Notes: generated by a model from the sequence alone, not told the origin. DNA of 28,028 nucleotides from Desulfurococcales archaeon (GCA_027083045.1 JALWQP010000092.1:1-28028); one strand, 5' to 3'. Positions 1 to 7,655 are shown, counted from the stretch's first letter. Program-made: numbers and translations.

Positions 1-92
1 TATATTTCCTCAACACTGTTTTTGCGATAAACTATCCCTATAATATAGTCTCTACAGCGGTAGATGACCAGTAATCTTGATTCGGTCTTCAT
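1..92 (-). CDS. Hypothetical protein, N-terminal fragment (runs off window)
   Basis: An open frame starts with ATG at 92-90 and stays open to the left edge, giving 30 residues that begin MKTESRLLVIYRC. Its start overlaps the stop of the rpoL gene by ATGA-type coupling (the sequence reads TTATGA), a strong sign of a real cotranscribed gene. The visible part is a basic, beta-strand-like start with no recognisable motif. I do not recognise the family and assign no function; its position makes it the last visible member of the csl4-DUF2067-rpoL run. Confidence 0.55.
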   Translation of the reverse strand, partial: MKTESRLLVIYRCRDYIIGIVYRKNSVEEI

Positions 93-364
93 AAAGCTTC
101 ATCGATTTTATTTTTGAACTCCTCTAATTCTTCCTTGATACTATGAATGATCTCCGAGATCGTACTCCCAAGATCGGCATTCTTATCTACACTTATTATT
201 ATTTCAACTTTTCTCTCGAGAGGATGGGGTATTCTATATGTTGCATAAACAACGTTGGGGTGTTGGACAGCTGATTTTGCTATCAAATTACCTATGGTGT
301 CGTCTTCACCCTCAATAACGATTATTATTTCGTTATCCGTAACGCGCTTTACCTCTACGTTCAT
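89..364 (-). CDS. rpoL: DNA-directed RNA polymerase subunit L (Rpo11)
   Basis: This 91-residue protein matches the small archaeal RNA polymerase subunit L, homologue of eukaryotic Rpb11, which pairs with subunit D (the alpha-like platform) during polymerase assembly. The family signature is seen in the N-terminal half: a GEDDTIGNL motif at about residues 19-27, a short helix with QHPNV at 34-38, and Y-RIPHPL at about 43-49. A charged C-terminal helix of about 30 residues follows. Length is normal. The ATG at 364 is preceded by GGTGG with about 6 nt spacing, supporting the start. It lies 33 nt after the DUF2067 gene in the same direction, and its stop overlaps the start of the next gene. Confidence 0.95.
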   Translation of the reverse strand: MNVEVKRVTDNEIIIVIEGEDDTIGNLIAKSAVQHPNVVYATYRIPHPLERKVEIIISVDKNADLGSTISEIIHSIKEELEEFKNKIDEAL

Positions 365-397
365 GGTGTTCCACCAATAATGGGTATATTCAAAATA

Positions 398-1045
398 TTA
401 TAGGGCATAGTTATTGTCTTTTATATTATTCGCACTGCCTAGGACTTTAAGGATCTGATCTACGGCCGAACGCCACTCTTTCTTGAGTATAGTTCTTCCA
501 TCTTCATCCATGTCGAGTATATGGGCTCGTAAACCCTCCTCAATAATTGCTTGGTAGCTCTTATTGGCCAAGATGGTTGAAGCCACAATGAAGTACTTAC
601 ATGCGGTACCTCTCACGCTGAAACGTATCTTATCTAGTACTTCTATTATTTTCTTGATCATATCAAAGATTTCATCTAGATCAGCATCCGTGATTATCCT
701 ATCTCCCTCAATACGGGCTTTATGGCCTTTCCTCTTGATAACGAACTCTAGGAGCCGCGGAGGAAATGTCCGCCCAACTTTTTCGACGAGGAAATTAATA
801 CTTATTTCTCTTAATCCCCTCTTTTCAACAATGGCAGATTTGTATGCGGATACAAGTCTTTTTATATAGATCCAGGCATCACGTACATCTGATTTATACC
901 CATACATGTCTATCCTAAGCCCCGACGGCTCTATTGTTATATTCATCGATTCGACCACTGGTGTCTTATCACGAATCAGCTCGGCTAGTTTAAGGCATTC
1001 ATCACCATGACATTTGATATAGAAACTCCTCTTAAGAAGAGGCAA
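398..1045 (-). CDS. DUF2067-like archaeal protein
   Basis: A 215-residue soluble protein of unknown function that I place, from memory of the family, in DUF2067, an archaeal group often found beside csl4 and rpoL. No catalytic motif is visible. The first 60 residues look like a small alpha/beta fold. Residues about 80-105 carry a basic stretch (EKVGRTFPP...VIKRKGHKA) that could contact RNA, and two cysteines (13 and 17) lie near the N terminus. The start is TTG at 1045, one base after the csl4 stop, and the ribosome site GGTGG is inside the last codons of csl4, so translation is probably coupled. A role in RNA metabolism is inferred only from context. Confidence 0.65.
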   Translation of the reverse strand: MPLLKRSFYIKCHGDECLKLAELIRDKTPVVESMNITIEPSGLRIDMYGYKSDVRDAWIYIKRLVSAYKSAIVEKRGLREISINFLVEKVGRTFPPRLLEFVIKRKGHKARIEGDRIITDADLDEIFDMIKKIIEVLDKIRFSVRGTACKYFIVASTILANKSYQAIIEEGLRAHILDMDEDGRTILKKEWRSAVDQILKVLGSANNIKDNNYAL

Positions 1046-1046
1046 T

Positions 1047-1616
1047 TTACCACCTGAAGAAATACTTGGAGCTTATCTTGCGTTTCTCAACATTTCCACA
1101 GACGGGGCAAATAAGTCTGTCATCTTTTAGCTTTAGTATCTCACCACACTTGCTACAGAAAGCAACTACTACTCCGAAAGATGGGTGTTTAGTATTTAAC
1201 TGGAATGGCTGCAGACTGTTCAATACCTTAGCTCTTACAACATCACCCAGTCGCAACACATCGTACATCGTTTCAACGTATTCGCTACTCACCTGTGATA
1301 TATGCAGTACACCGGTGAAATCTGTGGACCGTGAAGGCTTGTTCTCGATATTGTATATCCTGATAAATGCTAAATCGTTAGATACCGTCTCAACAATACC
1401 TAGTACGACATCACCGGGCTTTGGTATGATCGGCTTACCTCTGACTTGTCTTACTTCAATCGTCCTCTTGACAATATCTATTAATACTCTCCCGACAAGC
1501 TGGGACCTAATGTTCCCTCCATCATCAATGTATGCACCATAGCCTGGAAAGTATTCTTCTTCCACTCCAAGATAATCGCCGGGAGTTACAAGCATTCCCT
1601 GTCTTGGTTTCTCCAT
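1047..1616 (-). CDS. csl4: Exosome complex RNA-binding subunit Csl4
   Basis: Csl4 is an RNA-binding cap subunit of the archaeal exosome, which sits on the Rrp41/Rrp42 ring and recruits partners such as DnaG. The 189-residue order is typical: an N-terminal barrel with the conserved start (MLVTPGDYLGVEEE, residues 8-21, followed by PGYGAY), an S1 RNA-binding domain from about residue 65 to 150 (PGDVVLGIVE ... GVLHISQVS ... LRLGDVVRAKV), and a C-terminal zinc ribbon with cysteines 154, 157, 170 and 173. A GGTGGAG site precedes the ATG with about 5 nt spacing. It is cotranscribed with the METTL5-like gene upstream and DUF2067 downstream, joining RNA decay to RNA polymerase subunit L. Confidence 0.93.
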   Translation of the reverse strand: MEKPRQGMLVTPGDYLGVEEEYFPGYGAYIDDGGNIRSQLVGRVLIDIVKRTIEVRQVRGKPIIPKPGDVVLGIVETVSNDLAFIRIYNIENKPSRSTDFTGVLHISQVSSEYVETMYDVLRLGDVVRAKVLNSLQPFQLNTKHPSFGVVVAFCSKCGEILKLKDDRLICPVCGNVEKRKISSKYFFRW

Positions 1617-1655
1617 ACTACTCCACCATATTTTTCCGAAATCCTTGTCTGGACA

Positions 1656-2300
1656 CTATGATTTCCTGAATATGTAGATAACAGCTTTAACCCTATATAT
1701 GCGTCTGGTATGTGTTTTGAAAATCATAGGTATCATTAGATCCCTTATTTTCTCATCAATTATTCTGAAACCATAACTATCGGATAATATCTGAACTAGT
1801 CTATGAAGTCCAGGACTATACTTATGGATAGAGTAGACGGAATTGGCTATTTCAAATGCTTTCTTTAGAAAGATTATGTCGAGCCCCCGGTTCTTCCGAT
1901 AGACACCGAATGGGGGATTCATAATGACCGTATCTACATGATCCGTATAGGTTTCCCTAACGTCAGAGCATACCATGATGATCTTATGGCCAAACATTTT
2001 CAAGAAATATTCGTTCATCCTTAATGCACTGGTTAAAACACTACAGTCAATATCGATAGCTATCACCCTCTTAGCTCCTAGAATCGAAGCACCTATCGCC
2101 AATCTCATGGTTCCACATCCTAGATCCGCAATTGTCTTTCCAGATATATCGCCATGCATATGCGCTAGCCATAGGATCTCTGCTGCTAGGTTAGAAGGCG
2201 TTACATACTGTTCTAAAGATCTCTTAGGTGTAATAAAACCTGGTATCTGCTCAAGAATCGATTCAAGGTTTCTTTTATTCAGTCTAGTGTTATAAAGCAT
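1656..2300 (-). CDS. METTL5-like rRNA N6-adenine methyltransferase
   Basis: A 214-residue SAM-dependent methyltransferase of the COG2263 group, whose eukaryotic member METTL5 makes m6A in small-subunit rRNA. Visible motifs: the entry motif LEQYVTP (29-35), the SAM-binding loop DLGCGTMRLAIGA (59-71), the acidic ribose-binding strand AIDID (81-85), and the catalytic NPPFG (128-132) typical of amino-group methylation of adenine. After it, GLDIIFLKKA and VYSIHKYSP match the family. Length is normal. The ATG at 2300 is preceded by GGTGACC. METTL5 proteins often need a Trm112 partner, which is not in this window. The gene is divergent from the protease at 2327 across only 26 nt, and heads the csl4 run. 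Confidence 0.85.
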   Translation of the reverse strand: MLYNTRLNKRNLESILEQIPGFITPKRSLEQYVTPSNLAAEILWLAHMHGDISGKTIADLGCGTMRLAIGASILGAKRVIAIDIDCSVLTSALRMNEYFLKMFGHKIIMVCSDVRETYTDHVDTVIMNPPFGVYRKNRGLDIIFLKKAFEIANSVYSIHKYSPGLHRLVQILSDSYGFRIIDEKIRDLMIPMIFKTHTRRIYRVKAVIYIFRKS

Positions 2301-2326
2301 ATTAATCGGTCACCATTAGGAAAAAT

Positions 2327-3205
2327 TTGGGTGTAACAAAATTGGATGGTTTCGGAGACATTATTAGTTTATTGTTTTGGCTCCTACTACTCTATGTGTT
2401 AATTCATCCACAGCTCCAGTATAAGGCATTGTTGAGTGCAAGACTACGCGTGATCAGGACTCTTGAGAGAAAGTATGGATGGCGCGTTATAACGATGATA
2501 CATAGACAGGAGAAGATAGGGTTCTTGGGCATTCCTGTTTATAGATTCATAGACATAGAGGATTCCGAGGCCATAATACGGGCCATAAGAACTACTCCGC
2601 CCGAACAACCCATAGCACTGATACTACATACGCCTGGAGGACTAGTTTTAGCAGCTTCCCAGATAGCGATGGCTCTGAGAAGCCATCCAGCCAAAAAGAT
2701 AGTAATAGTGCCTCACTACGCTATGAGCGGTGGAACGCTTATAGCCTTGGCTGCAGATGAAATACTGTTAGATCGCCATGCAGTTCTAGGCCCTCTCGAT
2801 CCACAACTACCTACACCGAAAGGCACATTCCCTGCTCCGAGTCTGATAAAGATCGCAAAGATAAAGGGAGAAAAAGCCAGCGACGAGATCCTGATATATG
2901 CTGATATTGCTGAGAAAGCATTGAGAGAAATGCAGGACTTTATCAAGAAGATCCTTAAGGGTAGAATGCCCGACGAGAAAGCTGAAGAAATAGCTAGGAA
3001 GCTTACCGAGGGATACTATACCCATGATTACCCAATAACCTTCGAAGAGGCTAAAGAACTAGGCCTACCAGTCAATGACAAGATACCGCCCGAGGTCTAT
3101 GAGCTTATGGAGCTATATCCACAAGCGCTGCAGTACAGGCCCGGAGTCGAATACTTGCCCAGACCATACCATCCCATTCATAGAGGAGATAGCGGGAAGA
3201 AATAA
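2327..3205 (+). CDS. Membrane-anchored ClpP-class serine protease (SDH proteinase family)
   Basis: A 292-residue protein of the ClpP/crotonase fold, SDH proteinase type (PF01972). One hydrophobic segment at about residues 12-27 looks like an N-terminal membrane anchor. The protease core follows: the oxyanion-loop motif HTPGG (101-105), the nucleophile Ser134 in the AMSGGT motif, and AADEILLD with GPLDPQ (about 142-160), the usual family signature. Related archaeal proteins are thought to act on membrane proteins. The C-terminal part (about 255-292) is proline-rich and may be disordered. The start is TTG at 2327, with a nearby in-frame TTG at 2342 as alternative. It stands alone, divergent from the METTL5-like gene and tail-to-tail with dph2. 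Confidence 0.85.
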   Translation: MGVTKLDGFGDIISLLFWLLLLYVLIHPQLQYKALLSARLRVIRTLERKYGWRVITMIHRQEKIGFLGIPVYRFIDIEDSEAIIRAIRTTPPEQPIALILHTPGGLVLAASQIAMALRSHPAKKIVIVPHYAMSGGTLIALAADEILLDRHAVLGPLDPQLPTPKGTFPAPSLIKIAKIKGEKASDEILIYADIAEKALREMQDFIKKILKGRMPDEKAEEIARKLTEGYYTHDYPITFEEAKELGLPVNDKIPPEVYELMELYPQALQYRPGVEYLPRPYHPIHRGDSGKK

Positions 3206-3237
3206 TATTTGGTCATACACGGTCTTCACCGAAAAAC

Positions 3238-4281
3238 TCACCATGGAAACACATATTCGTCAAATTCTTTTTTGAGCACCATTATAAGTTCTCCAGGTGT
3301 TATCACCGGTTTATGATAGTCGGATAAATCATCTATGGGAAGTCTAGGGCAGCTAGTTATAACGAACGCGTCAGGACTAAACGCGTTATCAATTGATGCT
3401 ATCCTGTCCTTATTGACCATTGACACCGAGAAAACAAGGTACTGAACGTTGTACTTATCGAGAAGGCTTTCCAAGTAATTCAAAACTGATAACCTGTATT
3501 GCCCGAGTGTTGGCGATGTTATTAAGGCTATTCTATGGATATCTCTCCTCAATAATTCATATATTTTGTAATATCTAATCCTCAGAATTTTTTCAGAGTA
3601 TTTGGACGCATTCCATATATGTTCCTTATGAGGATCAAGTCCATAGACAAAATGGTTTCTCAAAACCAATGATAAGCCTAGAGCATGGAATTTTCCGCCG
3701 GAAACGACAATAAATGTCTTGGTATTTCTACGTATATTTAGAGCGGCACTATATTCGCATCCAAGCACTTGCCCTTTCTCCATCCATGGATTCGATGGCT
3801 CACCAATATGCACAACATAGCCTCTTCGATTAAGGTGATCCGCTAATTTGCTAAGATAACGTATGTATTGTACGCTTGCAACCAGTCCTATGTTCTCACT
3901 ATGTATAGTTTGTATTATTTCATCGACTAACTTATCCGAGGGTTCTCCGGAATAATAAGCTGGCATATACAGTACTGGGATCGGGAGATCCTTGTATAGC
4001 CATGGATATCTATTATGACCAACGTGCACAACAGCGTCTACACCCATTGTATCAATTTCATCAGATCTAAGCATGCAAGAACCATACCATGGCTCGCCCG
4101 AAATTATTAGTTTGATCTCTGGGAAATTTTTCTTCATAAACCAGACAAGTTCATGTAGGAGGGGTTTAAGCCCATCCGGAGCTTGTAGTAATAGTTTCTT
4201 CACATTGTTTTCAATGATAAATTTCCCTAGCATATTCAGATCTAGCTCATAGAGATCACTAATTTCTACCATACTCATCAC
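3238..4281 (-). CDS. dph2: Diphthamide synthase subunit Dph2 (2-(3-amino-3-carboxypropyl)histidine synthase)
   Basis: Dph2 uses a [4Fe-4S] cluster to cleave SAM and moves the 3-amino-3-carboxypropyl group to the histidine of translation elongation factor 2, the first step of diphthamide synthesis. The 347-residue protein has three Rossmann-like repeats and the three expected cluster cysteines: Cys69 (in GSCMLRSDE), Cys175 (in VLGCEYSAA) and Cys311 (in ITSCPRLPIDD). The QAPDGLK motif (33-39) and HVGHNRYPW (86-94) also match the archaeal form, which works as a homodimer. Start choice is unclear: GTG 4281, ATG 4278 or ATG 4272. A 9-bp tandem repeat lies just upstream (4306-4323). Confidence 0.94.
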   Translation of the reverse strand: MMSMVEISDLYELDLNMLGKFIIENNVKKLLLQAPDGLKPLLHELVWFMKKNFPEIKLIISGEPWYGSCMLRSDEIDTMGVDAVVHVGHNRYPWLYKDLPIPVLYMPAYYSGEPSDKLVDEIIQTIHSENIGLVASVQYIRYLSKLADHLNRRGYVVHIGEPSNPWMEKGQVLGCEYSAALNIRRNTKTFIVVSGGKFHALGLSLVLRNHFVYGLDPHKEHIWNASKYSEKILRIRYYKIYELLRRDIHRIALITSPTLGQYRLSVLNYLESLLDKYNVQYLVFSVSMVNKDRIASIDNAFSPDAFVITSCPRLPIDDLSDYHKPVITPGELIMVLKKEFDEYVFPW

Positions 4282-4305
4282 TATTTGATTCTTGTTTGGG
4301 GCATA

Positions 4306-4323
4306 ATTATCTAGATTATCTAG
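4306..4323. repeat. Tandem 9-bp repeat with internal palindrome upstream of dph2
   Basis: The unit ATTATCTAG occurs twice with no gap (4306-4314 and 4315-4323). Bases 4311-4323 also form a perfect 13-bp odd palindrome, CTAGATTATCTAG. It ends about 25 nt upstream of the dph2 start, in the 128-nt gap after rpl10e. The place fits a TATA/BRE region or an operator; no binding protein can be named from sequence. Confidence 0.5.
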
Positions 4324-4409
4324 TTCCGATAATGAAAATCACTGGAATTGTAGAATAGAATACTGAGTAGGGCGTATTCTTAATCATTATTATATTTGTG
4401 ATTGTAAAA

Positions 4410-4934
4410 TCAGACGGGTTTTAGTCCTGGTTTTAATGGTTTGAATCTAATCCTTGCTGGTAATGGTAGTTTAGAGGCTGCTCTCCTTAATGCTTCTTTG
4501 GCGTGTTCAACATGTTCTTTCTTTATACGTACCTCCATTACTACTGTTCCTGGATATACTCTTGCTGCAGTTCCTATTGGTTTTCCGAATGCTTGCCTCA
4601 TTCCATCCTGTAGACGGTCTGCACCAGCGAATGCCATCATCTTGTTTTCTCTCAACACATGGTGAGGATAAACCCTTACTTTTAGGAAGTAGTTGTTTTC
4701 GCCCACACTTGTGCTGAGATATTTGTTCGCCATTACACGCGCTGCTTCTAGTGCGTTATGTCTTATCTGTCCAGCCTCGATCATTACTAGTTCCGCGATG
4801 TAATCGTAATCGCCGTGAACATTCCCCATTTCAAACTTGACGATCTTGGGCTGTGGCACTCCCGGTATATACTCTTTCCTCGTGTAAGGTGGACCGCTGA
4901 AGTGTGTATAGCATCGTGCTGGTCTTAGGGGCAT
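4410..4934 (-). CDS. rpl10e: 50S ribosomal protein L10e (uL16 family)
   Basis: A 174-residue ribosomal protein of the L10e/uL16 family, which sits in the large subunit near the tRNA acceptor arms. It starts with the conserved MPLRPARCYTHFSGPPYTRKEY, includes the QPKIVKFEMGN stretch, the conserved loop RVYPHHVLRENKMM at about residues 106-119, and the DRLQDGMRQAFGKP motif with the following Val-Tyr-Pro-Gly segment. Length is normal. A GGTGA site lies 3 nt before ATG 4934, and a TATA box is seen about 55-65 nt upstream. It is transcribed in the same direction as dph2 but separated from it by 128 nt, so dph2 probably has its own promoter. Confidence 0.97.
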   Translation of the reverse strand: MPLRPARCYTHFSGPPYTRKEYIPGVPQPKIVKFEMGNVHGDYDYIAELVMIEAGQIRHNALEAARVMANKYLSTSVGENNYFLKVRVYPHHVLRENKMMAFAGADRLQDGMRQAFGKPIGTAARVYPGTVVMEVRIKKEHVEHAKEALRRAASKLPLPARIRFKPLKPGLKPV

Positions 4935-4988
4935 ATTTCACCACTTCTCTATCCACGTTTAGCTCTAATGTGTTAGAGGCTAGAAATA

Positions 4989-4999
4989 TTTTATAAAAT
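4989..4999 (-). promoter_or_regulatory. Putative TATA box of rpl10e
   Basis: Read on the minus strand the sequence is TTTTATAAAAT, a good archaeal TATA element. It is about 60 nt upstream of the rpl10e ATG, predicting a transcript start near 4965 and a leader of about 30 nt carrying the GGTGA ribosome site. Confidence 0.5.
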
Positions 5000-5029
5000 T
5001 ATTCTCTATCTCGGTAAAACTATGTCTCG

Positions 5030-6079
5030 CTACTTCTTTTTCTCGAGGACAATAATATGTGGATATAGACTTCCATGATGTACTGTTCGTTCATGCACTC
5101 TGATAAGCCCTAATTCATCAATAACTTTGTTTATGAAATTATATTCAGTCGTAATTATTGTTATTCGTCCTCGACTGCTCAGACATTTTGATGCGGATGC
5201 CAAGAAGTCCTTATAGAGTCTCCGAACGGTTGAAGGACTACCATATCTTATCCCGTAGGGTGGATTGGAAATTATATGGTCAAACTCTACCGAGAGCTCA
5301 TGGAGTCTCCGCGCATCCCATACTCCAAAGAATACCCTGTTACGAACACCTGCGGCAAGAGCATTAAGTCTAGCACCCATTATATGATGAGGGTTCTTGT
5401 CAAGACCTTTTATCTCAGCATCCTCATGGATGAGGGCAGCCTCTATGGGAATGGTCCCTCCACCACACATAGGATCGATTATGACATCATGGTCTCTGGT
5501 ACCCGATAATCTTAGCATGGCATAGGCTAATGTGGGCTTAAGAGCTGCTGGGTGATCATATACTCTATACCCCCTCCTATGCATGCTCCTTGTACCCGTG
5601 AGTGAAACGCCTACTAGTAATTCGTCGAAACGCTGAAACGCGAAAACAACGACGTGAGGCTTACGCAGATCCACAGGTGGTCTTTTCCCATAAAACCTCT
5701 CAATGTATCTTATCACCACATCACCGATTATTCTTGCAATATCCATTGATGTGAACTCGTGCGTTCCAACTCTCTCAGCTGATACAGCGAAACTCGTGCT
5801 AGGAGTGATGTATTCTTCTAGACCCTCCATTTCATGCACTAGCCTATCTCTAATTCTTATTAGATCATCCAGTTTCTCTCCTACTTTACCACGCCACAAC
5901 AGTATGTAGGCTCTATTTATGCTTCTAAGCCTCATTATTGCATATTCATTGAAGTTCGCAGGTTTATGGAAAACGTAACCTGACATCATGTGGTAACTTG
6001 TGGTACCACCCATTTCCGCAACAACTTCTTCGGCAACGATATCCTCTATTCCGGGATTAACGCTATAGGCTAGCTCCAT
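5030..6079 (-). CDS. trm14: THUMP-domain tRNA (guanine-N2)-methyltransferase, Trm14-like
   Basis: A 349-residue protein combining an N-terminal ferredoxin-like/THUMP RNA-binding region (about 1-165, with SINRAYILL and TGTRSMHRRGYRVYDHPA) with a Rossmann methyltransferase domain. The SAM loop is DPMCGGGTIPIEAA (202-215), the acidic strand GLDKNP (225-230), and the catalytic NPPYG (272-276), as expected for base-nitrogen methylation. This architecture (COG0116) includes archaeal Trm14, which makes m2G at position 6 of tRNA; Trm-G10 is the other THUMP option, but the motif order and length fit Trm14 better. The ATG at 6079 has GGTGATT upstream. It is divergent from the tRNA-Leu gene and shares an AT-rich promoter region with it. 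Confidence 0.8.
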   Translation of the reverse strand: MELAYSVNPGIEDIVAEEVVAEMGGTTSYHMMSGYVFHKPANFNEYAIMRLRSINRAYILLWRGKVGEKLDDLIRIRDRLVHEMEGLEEYITPSTSFAVSAERVGTHEFTSMDIARIIGDVVIRYIERFYGKRPPVDLRKPHVVVFAFQRFDELLVGVSLTGTRSMHRRGYRVYDHPAALKPTLAYAMLRLSGTRDHDVIIDPMCGGGTIPIEAALIHEDAEIKGLDKNPHHIMGARLNALAAGVRNRVFFGVWDARRLHELSVEFDHIISNPPYGIRYGSPSTVRRLYKDFLASASKCLSSRGRITIITTEYNFINKVIDELGLIRVHERTVHHGSLYPHIIVLEKKK

Positions 6080-6113
6080 ATAATCACCGCCTATGAAGGC
6101 ATTAGGAACTACC

Positions 6114-6125
6114 TTAAATATAAAT
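6114..6125. promoter_or_regulatory. AT-rich element between trm14 and tRNA-Leu, probable TATA box(es)
   Basis: TTAAATATAAAT lies 28-39 nt upstream of the mature tRNA-Leu end and 35-46 nt upstream of the divergent trm14 ATG. Either strand reads as an acceptable archaeal TATA element, so it may serve both genes. Confidence 0.5.
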
Positions 6126-6152
6126 CCCCTTACCGAATTACCATAGTATGGT

Positions 6153-6265
6153 GCGGGGGTGCCCGAGCCTGGTCGAAGGGGGCGGACTCAAGACAATGGC
6201 TTACCGCCTAGGGGGAGATCCGCTGGCGTAGGCCGGCGTGGGTTCAAATCCCACCCCCCGCACCA
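6153..6265 (+). tRNA. tRNA-Leu (anticodon CAA) with a 25-nt intron and encoded CCA
   Basis: A complete cloverleaf is visible. The 7-bp acceptor is GCGGGGG (6153-6159) with CCCCCGC (6255-6261), then discriminator A (6262) and encoded CCA (6263-6265). The T arm is GTGGG-TTCAAAT-CCCAC (6238-6254). The anticodon stem is GCGGA (6182-6186) with TCCGC (6219-6223). A long variable arm follows, as expected for Leu. The loop reads CTCAAG before the intron and A after it, giving anticodon CAA (6189-6191), which decodes UUG. Removing 6193-6217 leaves an 88-nt tRNA. The gene is divergent from trm14 and ffh starts 64 nt downstream. Confidence 0.95.
6193..6217 (+). other. tRNA-Leu intron at the canonical 37/38 position
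   Basis: The 25-nt intron interrupts the anticodon loop between positions 37 and 38. The triplet AGA occurs at both junctions (6191-6193 and 6216-6218), fitting the two 3-nt bulges of a bulge-helix-bulge cut by the archaeal splicing endonuclease. The central helix (CTCA 6187-6190 against GGGG 6212-6215) is weak: two GC pairs, one GU and one AG mismatch. The exact cut is ambiguous within the repeated triplet. Confidence 0.85.
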
Positions 6266-6272
6266 AACACAC

Positions 6273-6280
6273 TATATAAA
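6273..6280 (+). promoter_or_regulatory. Putative TATA box of ffh
   Basis: TATATAAA, followed by CC, lies right after the tRNA and 50-57 nt before the chosen ffh ATG. It predicts a transcript start near 6303-6308 and a short leader carrying GAGGT at 6317-6321. This suggests that ffh has its own promoter besides any read-through from the tRNA. Confidence 0.55.
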
Positions 6281-6329
6281 CCAGGTAAGACACTCCTCTA
6301 TCCCAGCATGGTTCACGAGGTATGATGAA

Positions 6330-7655
6330 ATGGTATTGGAGGGTGTACGGAAAGCACTAGCATCTTTTCTAAGAGGAAAAGGCGACTATGAGAAAGCTGT
6401 CAAGGAGTTCATCAAAGAGCTACAGAAAGAGCTCATCCGCGCCGACGTTAACATAAGGATTGTCGCGGAGATTACCAGGAAGATCAAGGAGAGAGCCCTA
6501 AAAGAAGAGCCTCCACCAGGTATTACAAGGCGTGAATGGTTCGTAACGATAGTGTACGAAGAACTAACAAAGCTCTTCGGAGGAGAAAAGAAGCCTCAAG
6601 TCAAACCAGAGAAAAAGCCATGGGTAATCCTCCTAGTCGGACTTCAGGGTAGCGGAAAAACAACGACGGCCGGAAAACTCGCATATTACTACAAGCTGGA
6701 CGGATACAGGGTCGGACTAGTAGCAGCCGATACATATAGGCCCGCCGCATATGAGCAGTTAAAACAACTTGCCGAAGAAGCCGGTGTCCCAATATATGGC
6801 GAGCCCGGAAACAAGAACTCGGTAGCAATCGCGAGAAATGGTGTTAAGTACTTCATGGACAAAGGCTTCGATATAATCATTGTCGACACAGCTGGCAGGC
6901 ATCACCGCGAAGAAGACCTACTCGCAGAGATGAACCAGATCAGTAAGACCATAAATCCTGACGAGGTCGTCCTAGTGATAGATGCAGCAATAGGCCAACA
7001 AGCATACAATATAGCTAAAAGATTCCACGAAGCAACACCGATAGGCTCAATCATTATAACCAAGCTGGACGGCACAGCTAAGGGCGGTGGAGCCTTATCA
7101 GCAGTAGCAGTAACCGGGGCAACAATCAAGTTCATAGGTACTGGCGAGAAACTAGACGAGCTAGAAGTCTTTAAACCACCGAAATTTGTTGCACGCATCT
7201 TAGGAATGGGTGATCTAGAGGCTCTTGTTGAGAGAGTGAAAAGAGTGCAGGTAGAGTTTACCGAGAAGGATATCGAGGACTTCGTATCAGGAAAACTTAA
7301 TATGAGGATAATCTATAAACAACTTATTAGCCTAAGAAAAATGGGCCCGCTAAGCAAAATACTTCAGATGATCCCTGGACTAGGTATGAAGCTCCCACTA
7401 GAGCTTGAAGCTGGTAAGGCCGAGGAAAGAATAAAGAAATGGATCGCGATAATTAACTCCATGACCTATGAGGAGCTGAATAAGCCCGAGATAATAGATA
7501 GGAGACGAATAAGGAGAATAGCCCTTGGAGCTGGAGTCAGGCCGGAAGATGTTAAGGAGTTATTGAAACAATATCAGGCTATGAAAAGACTTGCAAAACA
7601 ATTGAGAAAGAGAAAGAACATTCTCGAGAGACTACAGTTAGGCTTTAAACCTTGA
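6330..7655 (+). CDS. ffh: Signal recognition particle GTPase SRP54 (Ffh)
   Basis: SRP54 binds signal peptides and 7S RNA and delivers ribosomes to the receptor FtsY at the membrane. The 441-residue protein has the N-terminal four-helix bundle (about 1-90), the P-loop GLQGSGKTTT (104-113), the RPAAY motif, DTAGRH (186-191), TKLDGTAKGGG (244-254), and a C-terminal M domain with the GPLSKILQMIPGLG segment and basic RNA-binding helices. I chose ATG 6330 because translation upstream in this frame would run through the tRNA gene, the protein then starts like other archaeal SRP54 proteins (MVLEGVRKAL), and GAGGT lies 8 nt before it. Its stop overlaps the next start (TTGA). Confidence 0.97.
   Translation: MVLEGVRKALASFLRGKGDYEKAVKEFIKELQKELIRADVNIRIVAEITRKIKERALKEEPPPGITRREWFVTIVYEELTKLFGGEKKPQVKPEKKPWVILLVGLQGSGKTTTAGKLAYYYKLDGYRVGLVAADTYRPAAYEQLKQLAEEAGVPIYGEPGNKNSVAIARNGVKYFMDKGFDIIIVDTAGRHHREEDLLAEMNQISKTINPDEVVLVIDAAIGQQAYNIAKRFHEATPIGSIIITKLDGTAKGGGALSAVAVTGATIKFIGTGEKLDELEVFKPPKFVARILGMGDLEALVERVKRVQVEFTEKDIEDFVSGKLNMRIIYKQLISLRKMGPLSKILQMIPGLGMKLPLELEAGKAEERIKKWIAIINSMTYEELNKPEIIDRRRIRRIALGAGVRPEDVKELLKQYQAMKRLAKQLRKRKNILERLQLGFKP

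Noticed and set aside
1066..1542. 158-residue frame opposite csl4
   Set aside because: Antisense shadow of a gene with clear S1 and zinc-ribbon motifs; Ser/Thr/Pro-rich with no recognisable domain.
6308..6325. Five-codon upstream frame before ffh (ATG to TGA)
   Set aside because: Probably chance: it lies at or near the predicted transcript start and contains the ribosome site of ffh.
6159..6329. A frame that extends SRP54 by 57 residues upstream from GTG 6159
   Set aside because: It runs through the tRNA-Leu gene; the ATG at 6330 has a ribosome site and the expected SRP54 N terminus.
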